DNA of 64,000 nucleotides, taken from NCBI GenBank assembly GCA_951812775.1, contig OX638326.1, positions 1,252,335 through 1,316,334 on the forward strand. Reading direction: 5' to 3'. The position numbers and the translations under genes are program-made. The notes under the pieces were generated by a model that worked only from the letters and a program-made list of their open reading frames with translations, searched no databases and was not told where the DNA came from. This DNA comes from an uncultured Alphaproteobacteria bacterium (GTDB lineage Bacteria > Pseudomonadota > Alphaproteobacteria > MPNO01 > UBA2964). This document shows, in pieces, positions 38,031 through 49,600 of this stretch. Every line of letters starts with the position of its first letter. Position 1 is the first letter of the stretch.

Positions 38031-39344
38031 CTACCCCATGAGGCTCGGCAGCCATAGGGCGATCTGTGGCCACTTAACCATCATCAGGATCAGAATGGCG
38101 TCACACACAAGGAATGGAAATGCCGATGCGGCGACCTGGTACAAGGTCGTGCCCTTCGGCGCCACGCCCAGCATAACATATAACAAGAGCCCGAATGGCG
38201 GTGTCGTCCCTGCCATTTCAAATGTCATAAGAACGAAAAGACCAAACCAGATCAGATCAAATCCAAGCTGCTCTGCCAGCGGGAAAAAGATCGGCACCGT
38301 AATCAGCATCATCGATGTAGCATCCATGAACATGCCAAGGGCAATCAGGATGAAGAACATGATGAGCAGGACCCAGTACTTCGACACTTCGAAAGCTGCG
38401 GCCCATTTTAATAGTCCTGCGCTAGCGCCCGAAAAAGCGAGCAGCTGACTAAAGACCGTCGAGCTCATAATGATGAAGAACACCATCGCACCGACTTTAA
38501 CCGTCGCTTCCACGGCGGTTTTAATTGCGGTGTAGGTAAGGACCCGGAAACCTAGGGCGACAATAATAACGCCGAACACGCCGAATGCCGCCGCTTCCGT
38601 CGGTGTTGCCCAGCCGAGGATGATAAATCCAACGACCATAAAGACAATAATGCCCATGGGCAGAATATTGACGCAAACAAGCTTGATCCTTTCCGCCATC
38701 GGCGGCATTTCAACATCGTATGCCGGTGCTGAATCAGGTTTTCTCCACAGCTGTAGGAAGATCATTATCGAATACAGACCCGCCAACACGAATCCAGGAA
38801 TAAAGCCAGCGATTAGGAGTTTACCGACATCAATACTCGCTACGGATGCGAGCAGAACGCCGAGCGCCGAGGGCGGGATAATCATCGCCAGACCACCCGT
38901 CCCGAGAATAGGCCCCATCGACATCTGCCAGTTATAGCCACGCTTCTGCATTTCAGGGACCATCAAAGAGCCAAGCATCGCCGTATTGGCCATGCTGGAC
39001 CCAGTCAGGGTCGAGAACAGAGACCCGCCTGCGACCGTCAGGAAACAAAGGCGACCTGGAAGTTTCCCGAACAGGACATCCAGCCCATCAAACACCCTTA
39101 TGGCCAGTCCTGTATGGAAGAATAGTGCCCCCATCATGATAAACATCGGAACAGGCCCGAGCGTAAATCGCGTTATCAGCTGCGTTGAATTATCAGCAAT
39201 CTGTATCCAGCCAGCAGTGCTACCATAGAAGATGATAACGCCGATGATGTTGGTAATAATAAAAGTGAAAGCGACAGGAACGCCCAGCGCCATGAAAAAG
39301 ATTACCATCCCAATGAGGGTGGCAAGAGCCCAATACCATTCCAT
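38031..39344 (-). CDS. TRAP transporter large permease (DctM family)
   Basis: The main transport subunit of a tripartite sodium-driven uptake system. It has 437 residues and about 12 helices. Family blocks are visible: PMFIMMGALFFHTGLAIRVF, GSLFSTLTGSSMANTAMLGS, and GTGGLAMIIPPSALGVLLAS. Its start overlaps the end of the small permease gene. The partner binding protein may be the dctP at 53168, 13 kb away across the repeat gene. It is clearly paralogous to the partial dctM at 62775. Confidence 0.93.
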   Translation of the reverse strand: MEWYWALATLIGMVIFFMALGVPVAFTFIITNIIGVIIFYGSTAGWIQIADNSTQLITRFTLGPVPMFIMMGALFFHTGLAIRVFDGLDVLFGKLPGRLCFLTVAGGSLFSTLTGSSMANTAMLGSLMVPEMQKRGYNWQMSMGPILGTGGLAMIIPPSALGVLLASVASIDVGKLLIAGFIPGFVLAGLYSIMIFLQLWRKPDSAPAYDVEMPPMAERIKLVCVNILPMGIIVFMVVGFIILGWATPTEAAAFGVFGVIIVALGFRVLTYTAIKTAVEATVKVGAMVFFIIMSSTVFSQLLAFSGASAGLLKWAAAFEVSKYWVLLIMFFILIALGMFMDATSMMLITVPIFFPLAEQLGFDLIWFGLFVLMTFEMAGTTPPFGLLLYVMLGVAPKGTTLYQVAASAFPFLVCDAILILMMVKWPQIALWLPSLMG

Positions 39345-39943
39345 CAGACGTTTTCCCGCTCTTGAATTGATTGACTGTACATATCGTCTATACCGATCAG
39401 ATACCGAACGAACTCAATCGCGCACATAAAGAAACAGAGCGGCATCGGCAAAAACAGTATCCAGATCGGAATTTCAAAACTCCGCATATCCAGTTCACCG
39501 GATTGAATTGATTCCACCAGCAAAATCACAAGGTGATAGCCGTAAATATAGCAGGCAATGATACCGAGTAGGTACACCAGCTTCGCAACGGCTGTCTTTA
39601 CCTTCGGCGGCAAGAACTGCGTTACTGCATCAATAAACACATGCCCCTTGATACGCAGCAAATAGGGTGCGGCAAGCATCGTAAACCACAACAGAATATA
39701 TTCGACGGTTGTCAGTATAAAAATAAACGGCTCAAGGCCGGTAATGCGCATCAGCACATCAACGACAATCATGACAAAAGCTGAAAATATGGCGACACCC
39801 GCCAAACTAGCCATGCCATGCAGCAGTTTATTATACCCGTTTGAAATAGCGTTCACGGTAAAGCGCCCCCGCCTGTTAAATATTATTGGCGCTATTAAGG
39901 ACGAAAACGCACGCAGACTCAACGGCAATCGCAGAATTAGCAA
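39344..39943 (-). CDS. TRAP transporter small permease (DctQ family)
   Basis: A four-helix membrane subunit partnering DctM. Helices are visible at AGVAIFSAFVMIVVDVLM, FILTTVEYILLWFTMLAAPY, VYLLGIIACYIYGYHLVILL and IWILFLPMPLCFFMC. The conserved LLRIKGHVFIDA motif lies between helices two and three. The frame opens at 39943, but a GTG at 39856 (VNAISNGYNKLL) would give the usual length of about 170 residues and may be the real start. Confidence 0.85.
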   Translation of the reverse strand: MLILRLPLSLRAFSSLIAPIIFNRRGRFTVNAISNGYNKLLHGMASLAGVAIFSAFVMIVVDVLMRITGLEPFIFILTTVEYILLWFTMLAAPYLLRIKGHVFIDAVTQFLPPKVKTAVAKLVYLLGIIACYIYGYHLVILLVESIQSGELDMRSFEIPIWILFLPMPLCFFMCAIEFVRYLIGIDDMYSQSIQERENV

Positions 39944-39974
39944 TGATTTACATATTGCTCTTCATCAACAATCG

Positions 39975-40004
39975 TTGAAGTACAGCAAAAATTGGGCCTA
40001 AACT
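39975..40004 (+). promoter_or_regulatory. Candidate promoter, twin of the one upstream of tauD
   Basis: TTGAAG, 18 bases, TAAACT, ending 30 bases before an ATG (40035). The same TTGAAG-N18-TAAACT arrangement, with flanking ATCG and a following A, stands at 52086-52115 upstream of tauD with a 32-base leader. Confidence 0.5.
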
Positions 40005-40034
40005 AATCAACAGACAGGATTCGTGGAGCTGCCC

Positions 40035-40072
40035 ATGTCGCTCGAAATCAAACCTCTATCAACAGCAATCGA
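40035..40072 (+). pseudogene. 5' remnant of a TauD/TfdA dioxygenase paralogue
   Basis: The first codons read MSLEIKPLSTAI, which parallels MTFEIVPLSPAI of the intact tauD at 52148, at both base and residue level. The similarity stops at about 40072, where unrelated sequence and then a transposase scrap begin. With the matching promoter upstream, this is best read as the stub of a second tauD gene. Confidence 0.6.
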
Positions 40073-40149
40073 TGACTGCCGGGACATTGTCGAAGCACAG
40101 TTCGAGAATGACATCCCCGCCAATATCGACATTTCCGCGAAAGATAGTT

Positions 40150-40343
40150 CCCTTGAGAACATTGAAACTGTTCCGGCAGTCGTGACAGTTCCATCGACCG
40201 ACCTTTGCTCCTTCTCTTTTGCGGGCAACTCGTGCACCGCCACAGTAGGGACACGACGCTTCGTCAGGCCAGTGGATAGCCTCCAAGTGATCAATGCAAG
40301 CCTGCTGGTCGGGGAACATTTTGAAGATGGAAATCAGGTTCAT
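40150..40343 (-). pseudogene. N-terminal fragment of an IS1595-family transposase
   Basis: It starts MNLISIFKMFPDQQACIDHL and holds the zinc-ribbon typical of the family (CPYCGG about 25 residues before CHDC), followed by FNVLKGTIF. After that the family's sequence is lost and the frame ends within about 25 codons. The integrase-like catalytic domain is absent. The right boundary is uncertain. Nothing recognisable lies between this fragment and the giant gene apart from a possible promoter region (40344-40617). Confidence 0.7.
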
Positions 40344-40617
40344 TGGAAGCCCTCCTTTGAACCTAAATATATGATCTACTTCATTCATGTAATACATTTA
40401 CAACAAATATGTCACTATGGACTTGTGCGCACTTAGCTCGGTGTGAGAGGCTTCGCTTCAACTATGGTCGTATGAACGAGTCGGGGTAATCTACCTTTCT
40501 GTTACCCTCAAAGGGGAACCTGATTGGGGATTCATGGAGAGCTATTGTTGCCATTAAATCGCTACCCTGTTTCTAAATGGGGTGGTTATTCCGGATCTGT
40601 AATTAAGGAAGATATTG

Positions 40618-43600
40618 GTGAATTTCCAACGTTTCGCAGGGCTGTGTGCTGTAATCTGGGCTGCGGTTTGTCCTGGGCTGGCCATCGCGGCGGGGGCCAT
40701 TGCCATTGATACACCCACAGGGGATCAATGGGGGTGGGGCATTAGCCATGACCAATCCGACGCTGACGCGATCGCAATGAGCAAATGCGGCAATAATTGC
40801 CAGATTGTGGCTCGCTTTGCTCGACACTGCGCCGCCTTTTCTAGCGTTGATACCGGGAGATCGTCGATTTGGGGCTTGGGGTTCGCTGAAACGGAGGATG
40901 AGGCCAAATCCATCGCGGATAGAGAGTGCCGCCGCCGTAGTGGCACCAGTTGCAGCATTCGGATCTGGGCGTGTCATTACATCACGCCGGGGCTGTCGGT
41001 TGCCAGTGTCAGCATAAACGAAGGCGACAGCGGCCCGGCGACGGTCACGTTCACGGTGACCCTGGCCACGGCCTCGAACCGGGAGGTCACCGTCGATTAT
41101 GCCACCAGTGATGGCACGGCGACGGCGGGCAGCGACTACACCGCAGCCAGCGGCACCCTGACCTTCGCCGCCGGTGAGACGACGCAGACCATCGACGTCA
41201 CGGTGACCGGCGATGCCATCGATGAGCCCGACGAGACCTTCACCGTCACCTTGCGCGATCCGGTCAACGCCACGCTCGCCACCGCCACCGCCACCGCCAC
41301 CATCCGCGATGACGACGATACGCCGGGGCTGTCGGTTGCCAGTGTCAGCATAAACGAAGGCGACAGCGGCCCGGCGACGGTCACGTTCACGGTGACCCTG
41401 GCCACGGCCTCGAACCGGGAGGTCACCGTCGATTATGCCACCAGTGATGGCACGGCGACGGCGGGCAGCGACTACACCGCAGCCAGCGGCACCCTGACCT
41501 TCGCCGCCGGTGAGACGACGCAGACCATCGACGTCACGGTGACCGGCGATGCCATCGATGAGCCCGACGAGACCTTCACCGTCACCTTGCGCGATCCGGT
41601 CAACGCCACGCTCGCCACCGCCACCGCCACCGCCACCATCCGCGATGACGACGATACGCCGGGGCTGTCGGTTGCCAGTGTCAGCATAAACGAAGGCGAC
41701 AGCGGCCCGGCGACGGTCACGTTCACGGTGACCCTGGCCACGGCCTCGAACCGGGAGGTCACCGTCGATTATGCCACCAGTGATGGCACGGCGACGGCGG
41801 GCAGCGACTACACCGCAGCCAGCGGCACCCTGACCTTCGCCGCCGGTGAGACGACGCAGACCATCGACGTCACGGTGACCGGCGATGCCATCGATGAGCC
41901 CGACGAGACCTTCACCGTCACCTTGCGCGATCCGGTCAACGCCACGCTCGCCACCGCCACCGCCACCGCCACCATCCGCGATGACGACGATACGCCGGGG
42001 CTGTCGGTTGCCAGTGTCAGCATAAACGAAGGCGACAGCGGCCCGGCGACGGTCACGTTCACGGTGACCCTGGCCACGGCCTCGAACCGGGAGGTCACCG
42101 TCGATTATGCCACCAGTGATGGCACGGCGACGGCGGGCAGCGACTACACCGCAGCCAGCGGCACCCTGACCTTCGCCGCCGGTGAGACGACGCAGACCAT
42201 CGACGTCACGGTGACCGGCGATGCCATCGATGAGCCCGACGAGACCTTCACCGTCACCTTGCGCGATCCGGTCAACGCCACGCTCGCCACCGCCACCGCC
42301 ACCGCCACCATCCGCGATGACGACGATACGCCGGGGCTGTCGGTTGCCAGTGTCAGCATAAACGAAGGCGACAGCGGCCCGGCGACGGTCACGTTCACGG
42401 TGACCCTGGCCACGGCCTCGAACCGGGAGGTCACCGTCGATTATGCCACCAGTGATGGCACGGCGACGGCGGGCAGCGACTACACCGCAGCCAGCGGCAC
42501 CCTGACCTTCGCCGCCGGTGAGACGACGCAGACCATCGACGTCACGGTGACCGGCGATGCCATCGATGAGCCCGACGAGACCTTCACCGTCACCTTGCGC
42601 GATCCGGTCAACGCCACGCTCGCCACCGCCACCGCCACCGCCACCATCCGCGATGACGACGATACGCCGGGGCTGTCGGTTGCCAGTGTCAGCATAAACG
42701 AAGGCGACAGCGGCCCGGCGACGGTCACGTTCACGGTGACCCTGGCCACGGCCTCGAACCGGGAGGTCACCGTCGATTATGCCACCAGTGATGGCACGGC
42801 GACGGCGGGCAGCGACTACACCGCAGCCAGCGGCACCCTGACCTTCGCCGCCGGTGAGACGACGCAGACCATCGACGTCACGGTGACCGGCGATGCCATC
42901 GATGAGCCCGACGAGACCTTCACCGTCACCTTGCGCGATCCGGTCAACGCCACGCTCGCCACCGCCACCGCCACCGCCACCATCCGCGATGACGACGATA
43001 CGCCGGGGCTGTCGGTTGCCAGTGTCAGCATAAACGAAGGCGACAGCGGCCCGGCGACGGTCACGTTCACGGTGACCCTGGCCACGGCCTCGAACCGGGA
43101 GGTCACCGTCGATTATGCCACCAGTGATGGCACGGCGACGGCGGGCAGCGACTACACCGCAGCCAGCGGCACCCTGACCTTCGCCGCCGGTGAGACGACG
43201 CAGACCATCGACGTCACGGTGACCGGCGATGCCATCGATGAGCCCGACGAGACCTTCACCGTCACCTTGCGCGATCCGGTCAACGCCACGCTCGCCACCG
43301 CCACCGCCACCGCCACCATCCGCGATGACGACGATACGCCGGGGCTGTCGGTTGCCAGTGTCAGCATAAACGAAGGCGACAGCGGCCCGGCGACGGTCAC
43401 GTTCACGGTGACCCTGGCCACGGCCTCGAACCGGGAGGTCACCGTCGATTATGCCACCAGTGATGGCACGGCGACGGCGGGCAGCGACTACACCGCAGCC
43501 AGCGGCACCCTGACCTTCGCCGCCGGTGAGACGACGCAGACCATCGACGTCACGGTGACCGGCGATGCCATCGATGAGCCCGACGAGACCTTCACCGTCA

Positions 43601-46600
43601 CCTTGCGCGATCCGGTCAACGCCACGCTCGCCACCGCCACCGCCACCGCCACCATCCGCGATGACGACGATACGCCGGGGCTGTCGGTTGCCAGTGTCAG
43701 CATAAACGAAGGCGACAGCGGCCCGGCGACGGTCACGTTCACGGTGACCCTGGCCACGGCCTCGAACCGGGAGGTCACCGTCGATTATGCCACCAGTGAT
43801 GGCACGGCGACGGCGGGCAGCGACTACACCGCAGCCAGCGGCACCCTGACCTTCGCCGCCGGTGAGACGACGCAGACCATCGACGTCACGGTGACCGGCG
43901 ATGCCATCGATGAGCCCGACGAGACCTTCACCGTCACCTTGCGCGATCCGGTCAACGCCACGCTCGCCACCGCCACCGCCACCGCCACCATCCGCGATGA
44001 CGACGATACGCCGGGGCTGTCGGTTGCCAGTGTCAGCATAAACGAAGGCGACAGCGGCCCGGCGACGGTCACGTTCACGGTGACCCTGGCCACGGCCTCG
44101 AACCGGGAGGTCACCGTCGATTATGCCACCAGTGATGGCACGGCGACGGCGGGCAGCGACTACACCGCAGCCAGCGGCACCCTGACCTTCGCCGCCGGTG
44201 AGACGACGCAGACCATCGACGTCACGGTGACCGGCGATGCCATCGATGAGCCCGACGAGACCTTCACCGTCACCTTGCGCGATCCGGTCAACGCCACGCT
44301 CGCCACCGCCACCGCCACCGCCACCATCCGCGATGACGACGATACGCCGGGGCTGTCGGTTGCCAGTGTCAGCATAAACGAAGGCGACAGCGGCCCGGCG
44401 ACGGTCACGTTCACGGTGACCCTGGCCACGGCCTCGAACCGGGAGGTCACCGTCGATTATGCCACCAGTGATGGCACGGCGACGGCGGGCAGCGACTACA
44501 CCGCAGCCAGCGGCACCCTGACCTTCGCCGCCGGTGAGACGACGCAGACCATCGACGTCACGGTGACCGGCGATGCCATCGATGAGCCCGACGAGACCTT
44601 CACCGTCACCTTGCGCGATCCGGTCAACGCCACGCTCGCCACCGCCACCGCCACCGCCACCATCCGCGATGACGACGATACGCCGGGGCTGTCGGTTGCC
44701 AGTGTCAGCATAAACGAAGGCGACAGCGGCCCGGCGACGGTCACGTTCACGGTGACCCTGGCCACGGCCTCGAACCGGGAGGTCACCGTCGATTATGCCA
44801 CCAGTGATGGCACGGCGACGGCGGGCAGCGACTACACCGCAGCCAGCGGCACCCTGACCTTCGCCGCCGGTGAGACGACGCAGACCATCGACGTCACGGT
44901 GACCGGCGATGCCATCGATGAGCCCGACGAGACCTTCACCGTCACCTTGCGCGATCCGGTCAACGCCACGCTCGCCACCGCCACCGCCACCGCCACCATC
45001 CGCGATGACGACGATACGCCGGGGCTGTCGGTTGCCAGTGTCAGCATAAACGAAGGCGACAGCGGCCCGGCGACGGTCACGTTCACGGTGACCCTGGCCA
45101 CGGCCTCGAACCGGGAGGTCACCGTCGATTATGCCACCAGTGATGGCACGGCGACGGCGGGCAGCGACTACACCGCAGCCAGCGGCACCCTGACCTTCGC
45201 CGCCGGTGAGACGACGCAGACCATCGACGTCACGGTGACCGGCGATGCCATCGATGAGCCCGACGAGACCTTCACCGTCACCTTGCGCGATCCGGTCAAC
45301 GCCACGCTCGCCACCGCCACCGCCACCGCCACCATCCGCGATGACGACGATACGCCGGGGCTGTCGGTTGCCAGTGTCAGCATAAACGAAGGCGACAGCG
45401 GCCCGGCGACGGTCACGTTCACGGTGACCCTGGCCACGGCCTCGAACCGGGAGGTCACCGTCGATTATGCCACCAGTGATGGCACGGCGACGGCGGGCAG
45501 CGACTACACCGCAGCCAGCGGCACCCTGACCTTCGCCGCCGGTGAGACGACGCAGACCATCGACGTCACGGTGACCGGCGATGCCATCGATGAGCCCGAC
45601 GAGACCTTCACCGTCACCTTGCGCGATCCGGTCAACGCCACGCTCGCCACCGCCACCGCCACCGCCACCATCCGCGATGACGACGATACGCCGGGGCTGT
45701 CGGTTGCCAGTGTCAGCATAAACGAAGGCGACAGCGGCCCGGCGACGGTCACGTTCACGGTGACCCTGGCCACGGCCTCGAACCGGGAGGTCACCGTCGA
45801 TTATGCCACCAGTGATGGCACGGCGACGGCGGGCAGCGACTACACCGCAGCCAGCGGCACCCTGACCTTCGCCGCCGGTGAGACGACGCAGACCATCGAC
45901 GTCACGGTGACCGGCGATGCCATCGATGAGCCCGACGAGACCTTCACCGTCACCTTGCGCGATCCGGTCAACGCCACGCTCGCCACCGCCACCGCCACCG
46001 CCACCATCCGCGATGACGACGATACGCCGGGGCTGTCGGTTGCCAGTGTCAGCATAAACGAAGGCGACAGCGGCCCGGCGACGGTCACGTTCACGGTGAC
46101 CCTGGCCACGGCCTCGAACCGGGAGGTCACCGTCGATTATGCCACCAGTGATGGCACGGCGACGGCGGGCAGCGACTACACCGCAGCCAGCGGCACCCTG
46201 ACCTTCGCCGCCGGTGAGACGACGCAGACCATCGACGTCACGGTGACCGGCGATGCCATCGATGAGCCCGACGAGACCTTCACCGTCACCTTGCGCGATC
46301 CGGTCAACGCCACGCTCGCCACCGCCACCGCCACCGCCACCATCCGCGATGACGACGATACGCCGGGGCTGTCGGTTGCCAGTGTCAGCATAAACGAAGG
46401 CGACAGCGGCCCGGCGACGGTCACGTTCACGGTGACCCTGGCCACGGCCTCGAACCGGGAGGTCACCGTCGATTATGCCACCAGTGATGGCACGGCGACG
46501 GCGGGCAGCGACTACACCGCAGCCAGCGGCACCCTGACCTTCGCCGCCGGTGAGACGACGCAGACCATCGACGTCACGGTGACCGGCGATGCCATCGATG

Positions 46601-49600
46601 AGCCCGACGAGACCTTCACCGTCACCTTGCGCGATCCGGTCAACGCCACGCTCGCCACCGCCACCGCCACCGCCACCATCCGCGATGACGACGATACGCC
46701 GGGGCTGTCGGTTGCCAGTGTCAGCATAAACGAAGGCGACAGCGGCCCGGCGACGGTCACGTTCACGGTGACCCTGGCCACGGCCTCGAACCGGGAGGTC
46801 ACCGTCGATTATGCCACCAGTGATGGCACGGCGACGGCGGGCAGCGACTACACCGCAGCCAGCGGCACCCTGACCTTCGCCGCCGGTGAGACGACGCAGA
46901 CCATCGACGTCACGGTGACCGGCGATGCCATCGATGAGCCCGACGAGACCTTCACCGTCACCTTGCGCGATCCGGTCAACGCCACGCTCGCCACCGCCAC
47001 CGCCACCGCCACCATCCGCGATGACGACGATACGCCGGGGCTGTCGGTTGCCAGTGTCAGCATAAACGAAGGCGACAGCGGCCCGGCGACGGTCACGTTC
47101 ACGGTGACCCTGGCCACGGCCTCGAACCGGGAGGTCACCGTCGATTATGCCACCAGTGATGGCACGGCGACGGCGGGCAGCGACTACACCGCAGCCAGCG
47201 GCACCCTGACCTTCGCCGCCGGTGAGACGACGCAGACCATCGACGTCACGGTGACCGGCGATGCCATCGATGAGCCCGACGAGACCTTCACCGTCACCTT
47301 GCGCGATCCGGTCAACGCCACGCTCGCCACCGCCACCGCCACCGCCACCATCCGCGATGACGACGATACGCCGGGGCTGTCGGTTGCCAGTGTCAGCATA
47401 AACGAAGGCGACAGCGGCCCGGCGACGGTCACGTTCACGGTGACCCTGGCCACGGCCTCGAACCGGGAGGTCACCGTCGATTATGCCACCAGTGATGGCA
47501 CGGCGACGGCGGGCAGCGACTACACCGCAGCCAGCGGCACCCTGACCTTCGCCGCCGGTGAGACGACGCAGACCATCGACGTCACGGTGACCGGCGATGC
47601 CATCGATGAGCCCGACGAGACCTTCACCGTCACCTTGCGCGATCCGGTCAACGCCACGCTCGCCACCGCCACCGCCACCGCCACCATCCGCGATGACGAC
47701 GATACGCCGGGGCTGTCGGTTGCCAGTGTCAGCATAAACGAAGGCGACAGCGGCCCGGCGACGGTCACGTTCACGGTGACCCTGGCCACGGCCTCGAACC
47801 GGGAGGTCACCGTCGATTATGCCACCAGTGATGGCACGGCGACGGCGGGCAGCGACTACACCGCAGCCAGCGGCACCCTGACCTTCGCCGCCGGTGAGAC
47901 GACGCAGACCATCGACGTCACGGTGACCGGCGATGCCATCGATGAGCCCGACGAGACCTTCACCGTCACCTTGCGCGATCCGGTCAACGCCACGCTCGCC
48001 ACCGCCACCGCCACCGCCACCATCCGCGATGACGACGATACGCCGGGGCTGTCGGTTGCCAGTGTCAGCATAAACGAAGGCGACAGCGGCCCGGCGACGG
48101 TCACGTTCACGGTGACCCTGGCCACGGCCTCGAACCGGGAGGTCACCGTCGATTATGCCACCAGTGATGGCACGGCGACGGCGGGCAGCGACTACACCGC
48201 AGCCAGCGGCACCCTGACCTTCGCCGCCGGTGAGACGACGCAGACCATCGACGTCACGGTGACCGGCGATGCCATCGATGAGCCCGACGAGACCTTCACC
48301 GTCACCTTGCGCGATCCGGTCAACGCCACGCTCGCCACCGCCACCGCCACCGCCACCATCCGCGATGACGACGATACGCCGGGGCTGTCGGTTGCCAGTG
48401 TCAGCATAAACGAAGGCGACAGCGGCCCGGCGACGGTCACGTTCACGGTGACCCTGGCCACGGCCTCGAACCGGGAGGTCACCGTCGATTATGCCACCAG
48501 TGATGGCACGGCGACGGCGGGCAGCGACTACACCGCAGCCAGCGGCACCCTGACCTTCGCCGCCGGTGAGACGACGCAGACCATCGACGTCACGGTGACC
48601 GGCGATGCCATCGATGAGCCCGACGAGACCTTCACCGTCACCTTGCGCGATCCGGTCAACGCCACGCTCGCCACCGCCACCGCCACCGCCACCATCCGCG
48701 ATGACGACGATACGCCGGGGCTGTCGGTTGCCAGTGTCAGCATAAACGAAGGCGACAGCGGCCCGGCGACGGTCACGTTCACGGTGACCCTGGCCACGGC
48801 CTCGAACCGGGAGGTCACCGTCGATTATGCCACCAGTGATGGCACGGCGACGGCGGGCAGCGACTACACCGCAGCCAGCGGCACCCTGACCTTCGCCGCC
48901 GGTGAGACGACGCAGACCATCGACGTCACGGTGACCGGCGATGCCATCGATGAGCCCGACGAGACCTTCACCGTCACCTTGCGCGATCCGGTCAACGCCA
49001 CGCTCGCCACCGCCACCGCCACCGCCACCATCCGCGATGACGACGATACGCCGGGGCTGTCGGTTGCCAGTGTCAGCATAAACGAAGGCGACAGCGGCCC
49101 GGCGACGGTCACGTTCACGGTGACCCTGGCCACGGCCTCGAACCGGGAGGTCACCGTCGATTATGCCACCAGTGATGGCACGGCGACGGCGGGCAGCGAC
49201 TACACCGCAGCCAGCGGCACCCTGACCTTCGCCGCCGGTGAGACGACGCAGACCATCGACGTCACGGTGACCGGCGATGCCATCGATGAGCCCGACGAGA
49301 CCTTCACCGTCACCTTGCGCGATCCGGTCAACGCCACGCTCGCCACCGCCACCGCCACCGCCACCATCCGCGATGACGACGATACGCCGGGGCTGTCGGT
49401 TGCCAGTGTCAGCATAAACGAAGGCGACAGCGGCCCGGCGACGGTCACGTTCACGGTGACCCTGGCCACGGCCTCGAACCGGGAGGTCACCGTCGATTAT
49501 GCCACCAGTGATGGCACGGCGACGGCGGGCAGCGACTACACCGCAGCCAGCGGCACCCTGACCTTCGCCGCCGGTGAGACGACGCAGACCATCGACGTCA

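Noticed and set aside
40023..40436. 137-codon plus-strand frame beginning at the tauD stub
   Set aside because: Only the first 13 codons resemble a gene; the rest runs antisense over the transposase fragment.
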